Assembly (NCBI GenBank): GCA_031258995.1 | Contig: JAIRMB010000073.1 | Span: forward strand, 1-25,320 | Length of the DNA stretch: 25,320 bases | DNA from: Puniceicoccales bacterium | GTDB lineage: Bacteria; Verrucomicrobiota; Verrucomicrobiia; Opitutales; JAIRLM01 | Direction: 5' to 3' | Shown here: one piece after another, positions 21,315-25,320 of the stretch | Numbering within the stretch: position 1 is the first letter of the stretch | Layout: each line of letters opens with the position of its first letter | Position numbers and translations under genes: made by a program | The notes under the pieces: model-generated | What the model saw: the letters and a program-made list of their open reading frames with translations, nothing else | Told to the model about the DNA's origin: nothing | Databases searched by the model: none

Positions 21315-22376
21315 CTATTTCGCGAGATAGGCATTTACGGCTGCAACGTAATTCTGCCGATCCTGCGGTGTGATGTCTCTGTCCTCGTGGGGAAATTTTT
21401 GTCGAGCGCCCAAGATGATCATCCTGCGAAAATCCTCACGTACCGCGTCTATCGCAGCGAGCGTTTGATTCCATTCCTCCTGTGTCGGTGGAGTCCCTTC
21501 GAAACTAAATGATTTCAGGTCTTCCCCTTTAAAGGGTCCGATCAAGTCATTGAGAGATTTAAGCGCCAAACGGACGTCATTTCCATGGCATCCGCATTGG
21601 ACGACAAGCGAGGTTCCCGGAATATTTTTTTCCTCGGAGAGTGCAATGGGAAGAGACTCAAGCTTGTAAATGGCGTACTCTTTTATGGAGGTTTCCCTAT
21701 TTCTGGAGGAATCCCAAATTGTCTCGTCGTGGATTTTTAAACGATCGAACACGTTCCGCACCTTTGCCGCAAAAAGCTCATCGCAAAATTTTTCGCTATA
21801 AACGTCTCCAGTGCAAAATTTCTCCGGCAGTCCCACCGCCATGCCCGGGAAAACTATTGGGTCGAAACGAACGTCGTCGCCCAGCGGCGGCAATTTTCCT
21901 CTGCTTGCGGCCGGCACCATGGAAAAAATGAAAGCCAGCAGCGGATCACTGGAAACCCCCTTAGGGGAATGGCCCCACGCTTCAATGGAAGCCGCCCGCT
22001 TGCTTGTCTTGGAGCATCGCAGGACCAAAGCTACTACCGTAAGTACGCCTCCGCTTAGCAAAGAAAATACGGCAAAAATGACTATGGCCCACGGTTTCGC
22101 TCTAAGACGTTTTCGAAGAGTTTGACTATTTTCCAAAATTATGGTCCGCGTCGTCCGGTCGTCGGTGAATTTTTCTACCGCAGCGTCGAAGTAGCACTCT
22201 CCGCCAAAAACAAGCACATCCCACGGAGGCCGTGTTATCATCTGTGCAGTGGCTGTTAGTGGAAACGGCCCGTTCGGCAAGCCAAAATAAATAAGGCGAA
22301 CGGCGCGGACGACCCCGCACACGCGTGTGAGGAATGGCCACAGCAGCCCAGCCAGATCGGCGACTTCTGCTTCCAT
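21315..22376 (-). CDS. Unrecognised 353-aa single-TM protein
   Basis: Family not recognised. Residues ~1-90 are a small N-terminal region, followed by a strong TM helix (~95-119, WAIVIFAVFSLLSGGVLTVVALVL) flanked by basic residues, then a ~230-residue soluble domain of mixed alpha/beta character (for example FDPIVFPGMAVGLPEKFCTGDVYSEKF and GTSLVVQCGCHGNDVRLALKSL). No catalytic motif is recognised. Probably an inner-membrane or secreted membrane-inserting protein. It starts 45 bp after accA on the same strand and may be read from the accA transcript. The start is uncertain: there is no ribosome binding site, and another ATG lies at codon 46. Converges on tsaD. Confidence 0.65.
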   Translation of the reverse strand: MEAEVADLAGLLWPFLTRVCGVVRAVRLIYFGLPNGPFPLTATAQMITRPPWDVLVFGGECYFDAAVEKFTDDRTTRTIILENSQTLRKRLRAKPWAIVIFAVFSLLSGGVLTVVALVLRCSKTSKRAASIEAWGHSPKGVSSDPLLAFIFSMVPAASRGKLPPLGDDVRFDPIVFPGMAVGLPEKFCTGDVYSEKFCDELFAAKVRNVFDRLKIHDETIWDSSRNRETSIKEYAIYKLESLPIALSEEKNIPGTSLVVQCGCHGNDVRLALKSLNDLIGPFKGEDLKSFSFEGTPPTQEEWNQTLAAIDAVREDFRRMIILGARQKFPHEDRDITPQDRQNYVAAVNAYLAK

Positions 22377-22421
22377 TTGGAGTGCAATTTCAAAGGGAAA
22401 GTTGGTCCAAATGGAAGATCC

Positions 22422-23387
22422 CTACGGCATGCTGTGCCCACTCCCGTCGTAGGCCCCCATGGAGCGGTATTTCGTATAGCGATGGGAGAGAAAATTCTTG
22501 TCGCAACGAACTTCTTCCAGGTGCCGTAGGAGAGCCTTTTTCAGTGCCTCGGCTGCCCCATCATAGTCCAAGTGGGCTCCACCGAGCGGTTCCGGGATGA
22601 TTTCTTCGGCAACTCCGAATTCTACGAGCGTTTTCGCTTCCAGGCGAAGGGCTTCCGCTGCCTGCATGGCCTTGGAGCGGTCCTTCCAGAGAATGGCGGC
22701 GCAGCCTTCCGGAGAAATGACGGAATAGTAGGCATTCTCCAAAATAAGCAGCCGATCCACCACGCCGATAGCCAACGCCCCGCCGGAACCTCCCTCGCCG
22801 ATCACAACTCCCACCGTAGGAATTTTCAACGTACTCATTTCCCGCAAATTGACGGCAATGGCCTCCCCCATGTGCCGCTCTTCGGAACTGATGCCCGGGT
22901 AAGCTCCGGCGCTGTCGATCAGAGTGACCAGGGGAAGAGAAAATTTTTCGGCCAATTTCATGGCTCGGAGCGCCTTACGATATCCCTCGGGCTGCGGACA
23001 GCCAAAATTGCGCCGAATGTTTTCCTTCACGTTGCGGCCCTTCTGCTGACCCAGCACCATGACTGGCATTCCCTCCAGGAGAGCCGGCCCACAGACCATG
23101 GCCGCGTCGTCGCCAAAGTGTCTATCGCCGTGAATTTCTTGAAAGTCGCTAAAAATGCGGCCGATGTAGTCGAGGGCGTAGGGCCGCTGCGGGTGGCGGG
23201 CCAGCCGAATACGGTCCCAGATTCCCAAATTCCGATAAATTTCCTGCCGCAGGACGGCAATTTTGAATTCGATGGCAGCGATTTCCTTGGCCACGTCCAC
23301 GTGCGACCCTTCGGACTTGCGCCGCAGCTCAACGAGCTGCTCTTCGAGCGAGCGGAGAGGCAGCTCCGCATCCAGTTCGCCGGCCAT
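22422..23387 (-). CDS. accA: Acetyl-CoA carboxylase carboxyltransferase subunit alpha
   Basis: 321 aa, the usual length for AccA. The N-terminal helical region SLEEQLVELRRK and IAAIEFKIAVLRQEIYRNLGIWDRIRLARHPQRPY is typical. The crotonase-fold core follows, with DRHFGDDAAMVCG, VLGQQKGRN..NFGCPQPEGYRKALR, LIDSAGAYPG, EERHMGEAIAVNL, GEGGSGGALAIGV and YYSVISPEGCAAILWKD. With AccD it transfers the carboxyl group from biotin-BCCP to acetyl-CoA, the first step of fatty-acid synthesis. The ATG at 23387 (MAGELDAELPLRS) matches homologues; the frame is open further upstream but unconserved. No accD is visible in this window. Confidence 0.96.
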   Translation of the reverse strand: MAGELDAELPLRSLEEQLVELRRKSEGSHVDVAKEIAAIEFKIAVLRQEIYRNLGIWDRIRLARHPQRPYALDYIGRIFSDFQEIHGDRHFGDDAAMVCGPALLEGMPVMVLGQQKGRNVKENIRRNFGCPQPEGYRKALRAMKLAEKFSLPLVTLIDSAGAYPGISSEERHMGEAIAVNLREMSTLKIPTVGVVIGEGGSGGALAIGVVDRLLILENAYYSVISPEGCAAILWKDRSKAMQAAEALRLEAKTLVEFGVAEEIIPEPLGGAHLDYDGAAEALKKALLRHLEEVRCDKNFLSHRYTKYRSMGAYDGSGHSMP

Positions 23388-23549
23388 CACGGTGCGCCAG
23401 GTTCCCCATTTCCGCCGCCGAGACAACCAAAATGCGAGCCCCTTCCATCGAAGGTCCTGGCCCATGCCGAATTACGACCGACTTGCCATTTTTCGATCGC
23501 CGACCCTCCGCCCTGCGGGCCATCGCTTGGATATTGTTGCCAAAGCAGC
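23388..23549. other. Spacer upstream of accA
   Basis: 162 bp between the GYF_2-like gene stop and the accA start. The accA frame is open through it but without family similarity, and I see no convincing promoter or hairpin. Confidence 0.35.
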
Positions 23550-24089
23550 CTATGCCACGTCGCACTTTCCATTCGCGGCAGGGGTGGCAGTTCCCCTAGT
23601 ACTGTCAGCCCTCGGCGTCTTCGGCGCCTTGCGCGAATTGGCAGGTGCCCCTTCGGTCTTGGAGGGCAATTTGTCGGCCACGTCTTCCTCCGGCGGAGGG
23701 CTTCCGTGCCAATTCTCTATCAGGAGCGCGTTATATGCAACATCAGGATCGTGGGGTAGGGGCCCCGTAATTGCGTACAGCCTACCGCCCAAAATGACCG
23801 CCGTAGCAAAAAAAACAAACTTGCCTACGCCATTTTCCGTAAATGGGTACGGCAGGCATATCTTTGCCAGCGTCTCGTCGGAAATCTTCCCCTTCTCCTG
23901 ATCCCTAAAGCTACGGATAGACTCATTTTGAACAAACGGCATGAAACTGCCGTGAAACACCAAAAGACAGACGATAGTGGCCCACGCCGGAAAGTTTTCT
24001 TTTTCAATCAAAAAGGGAAATCGTTCCGTCACCGCGTCAATGCCATAGGGGCCCTCCGGCTCGTTGGACCCCTTGCGCTGCACCCACAC
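23550..24089 (-). CDS. GYF_2-like two-TM protein ending CDVA
   Basis: 179 aa. The first ~35 residues (WVQRKGSNEPEGPYGIDAVTERFPFLIEKENFPAW) look like a GYF_2 (DUF4339) domain: Trp near the start, EGPYG turn and closing Trp. Two hydrophobic helices follow (~36-53 AWATIVCLLVFHGSFMPFV; ~91-107 FVFFATAVILGGRLYAI), then an acidic, Pro-rich, probably disordered tail ending GKCDVA. GYF_2 proteins are usually membrane-linked with unclear roles. The last four residues CDVA fit the same Cys-x-Val-Ala pattern as CSVA in the coiled-coil cluster. The only start codon near the domain is GTG at 24089, with no ribosome binding site; an upstream stop prevents a much longer frame. Confidence 0.65.
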   Translation of the reverse strand: MWVQRKGSNEPEGPYGIDAVTERFPFLIEKENFPAWATIVCLLVFHGSFMPFVQNESIRSFRDQEKGKISDETLAKICLPYPFTENGVGKFVFFATAVILGGRLYAITGPLPHDPDVAYNALLIENWHGSPPPEEDVADKLPSKTEGAPANSRKAPKTPRADSTRGTATPAANGKCDVA

Positions 24090-24196
24090 GTGCCTGTCGT
24101 CACCAAGGCGTGCAAAAAGCTATAGTTTCTCGCTATTTTGATTGGCAGCATTGCATTCATGATTACCGAACAGTGCTATCCTGAATTCCACTGCTG
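24090..24196. promoter_or_regulatory. Gap with candidate minus-strand promoter elements
   Basis: On the minus strand there is a perfect TTGACA followed at 16 bp by TAGCAC, and further down TATAGC with a weak -35. Either could drive the GYF_2-like gene. Neither is placed so as to settle its start. Confidence 0.35.
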
Positions 24197-25320
24197 TCAA
24201 GGCCGGGAATCTTCGAGTTTGTATGCAGCGAGTTGTTTCAAAAACGATCCCAAATAGGGCGCTTCATCGCGGCGCGGATCTTCCGTCCATTCTGCGAAGT
24301 CGTTCCCAAACGGAAAAACAAGCGTCCCATCGCACTTTTGGGCGCATATTTCCAGCCTTCTCCCTTGCCAAAGAACGCCGACGCTCAGATAATGCTCCCA
24401 GCCTGGGTCTATGAGCGGTATAGGCCGCTCAGGGTTGTTCTGCGCCCATTTCACAATTTCGGCAATGCCTGATTCTATGTTGTTTGTTCTCCTTATTGCT
24501 TCGATGGCAGCCATAACGACGGTAGACAGCATCGGACATAGTGTATACCCATGCATATCACCGGAAATGAGAATTTTCTTTTCGCCTGCAAATTTAGAAT
24601 GCGCCATAACGGAAAGGAAAAATTTTAAAGCACTGTTAGCGTGAGCGAAGTCTTCCCGTATTTTCATCCGGCTCGGCGGTTTGCCTAATATGGATTGCGC
24701 CACTGATATGGTATGTCCTCCAGACACTGTGCCGTCTAGTTGCTCCAACAACACGCAAACTTCTTTCATTGCAGATTGGATCGCAACAGCGGCAGTATCA
24801 GTAGTAGTTAATGTGGGAATTGCCCCATCTATAATTGAGGAAATTAATTCCCAACTCTCGGCTTCCTGCCCTTGAGAAAAAGATACATCATAAGCACCAT
24901 ACCTTACTAGACTTCCAAATCGTTCGTTTTTAATTTGTTTTGTAGCATCGTAACGCACAACGGGCCTTATTTCGCCTATGACTGCTATGTATTGGTTTAA
25001 CACGGACACGTGCATGAAAAGATTTGCTATTCGTTTGTCTTGCTTGTATCCAAGATGCATTTGGCCATCTGCGATGGTAGCAATGAGCGCCCGTTGAAGA
25101 AAAACATGCGGTTCGGCATCGGCGGAAAGGGATCCGCGCGTGCTTATCGCTACTTGCATCGTTGATGGTGGGACAAGGTGGCTCGCAAAAAGCGTAACGC
25201 AGCCATAGCGAAACATTTCTCGCAGCATGGCCAGAAATACTTTCGGATGATCGTTTTGGATAGCACTGAGCACCGACACCATAGCGCAAGAACCGGTCAA
25301 ATGTTCCTGGCGCACTTCCA
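24197..25320 (-). CDS. Putative calpain-like cysteine protease (partial)
   Basis: At least 372 aa; the frame is open through the right edge, so the N terminus is probably missing. Counting from the GTG at 25315, RQEHLTGSCAMVSVLSAIQ resembles the calpain (C2) oxyanion-Gln/catalytic-Cys segment QGxLGDCWLLAALAxL: Gln3 and Cys10 have the right spacing. Later, HVFLQRALIATIADGQ resembles the calpain LWPALLEKAYAKxxG helix, and ISGDMHGYTL (His255) could be the GHAYTV-like His segment. No clear NPWG Asn motif is seen. If correct, this is a papain-fold protease, a class used by several pathogens as effectors. AT-rich, stand-alone, followed by a 107-bp gap before the GYF_2-like gene. Confidence 0.65.
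   Translation of the reverse strand, partial: EVRQEHLTGSCAMVSVLSAIQNDHPKVFLAMLREMFRYGCVTLFASHLVPPSTMQVAISTRGSLSADAEPHVFLQRALIATIADGQMHLGYKQDKRIANLFMHVSVLNQYIAVIGEIRPVVRYDATKQIKNERFGSLVRYGAYDVSFSQGQEAESWELISSIIDGAIPTLTTTDTAAVAIQSAMKEVCVLLEQLDGTVSGGHTISVAQSILGKPPSRMKIREDFAHANSALKFFLSVMAHSKFAGEKKILISGDMHGYTLCPMLSTVVMAAIEAIRRTNNIESGIAEIVKWAQNNPERPIPLIDPGWEHYLSVGVLWQGRRLEICAQKCDGTLVFPFGNDFAEWTEDPRRDEAPYLGSFLKQLAAYKLEDSRP

Noticed and set aside
22572..23759. Plus-strand ORF of 395 aa opposite accA
   Set aside because: The accA motifs on the minus strand are unambiguous; the plus frame is a shadow.
1..25320. CRISPR arrays, insertion sequences, rRNA or prophage genes
   Set aside because: I saw no regularly spaced repeats, transposase-like proteins, terminal inverted repeats, rRNA cores or phage structural genes anywhere in the window.

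Overview
The window looks like a stretch of chromosome from a host-associated Gram-negative bacterium. The PVC superphylum (Verrucomicrobiota or Chlamydiota-like) is the best guess. This rests on the mix of genes (plsY, rpmB, tsaD, accA, valS, a CT398-like coiled-coil/C4 zinc-ribbon protein, a Pal-like lipoprotein, an orphan GspE/PilB ATPase) interleaved with large unrecognised proteins carrying eukaryote-directed motifs. The taxonomic call is inference; there is no rRNA here.

Layout. 1-697 (minus): a PfpI/DJ-1 family protein followed by the start of an M29-type aminopeptidase. 900-4610: an accessory block with three proteins I cannot name by family: a 547-aa orphan (plus), a 204-aa orphan and a 446-aa kinase-fold-like protein (both minus). 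4694-9389: tRNA-Cys (minus), a LicD-family protein, a convergent HTH protein, a DUF167 protein overlapping valS. 9484-11338: a second accessory block with a 140-aa orphan diverging from a gene with an HExxH motif that appears frame-disrupted near its 5' end. 11501-16190: a zinc-ribbon coiled-coil protein divergent from plsY, then a short GspE-like ATPase, an FkbM-type methyltransferase and a DUF21/CBS membrane protein. 16295-19195 (minus): four closely spaced genes for helical/coiled-coil proteins that look like diverged tandem paralogues; two end in the same residues, CSVA. 19368-21279: Pal-like lipoprotein, ribosomal protein L28, tsaD. 21315-25320 (minus): a one-TM orphan, accA, a GYF_2-like two-TM protein ending in CDVA, and a partial protein whose N terminus resembles the catalytic Cys region of calpain-like proteases.

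How it fits together. Housekeeping genes serve fatty-acid and phospholipid synthesis (accA, plsY), translation (valS, tRNA-Cys, rpmB, tsaD) and envelope functions (Pal-like, DUF21/CBS, LicD). Between them sit visibly AT-richer accessory genes with kinase-like, HExxH and calpain-like signatures. These read like candidate secreted effectors, although no secretion signal can be proven from sequence alone.

A cross-cutting signal is promoter architecture. Several genes lack a Shine-Dalgarno sequence and instead have a sigma70-like promoter whose -10 box ends 6-9 nt before the start codon (900, 4610, 9997, 12318, 19841; looser at 3233). This implies leaderless or nearly leaderless mRNAs. The four-gene coiled-coil cluster, by contrast, has strong Shine-Dalgarno sites.
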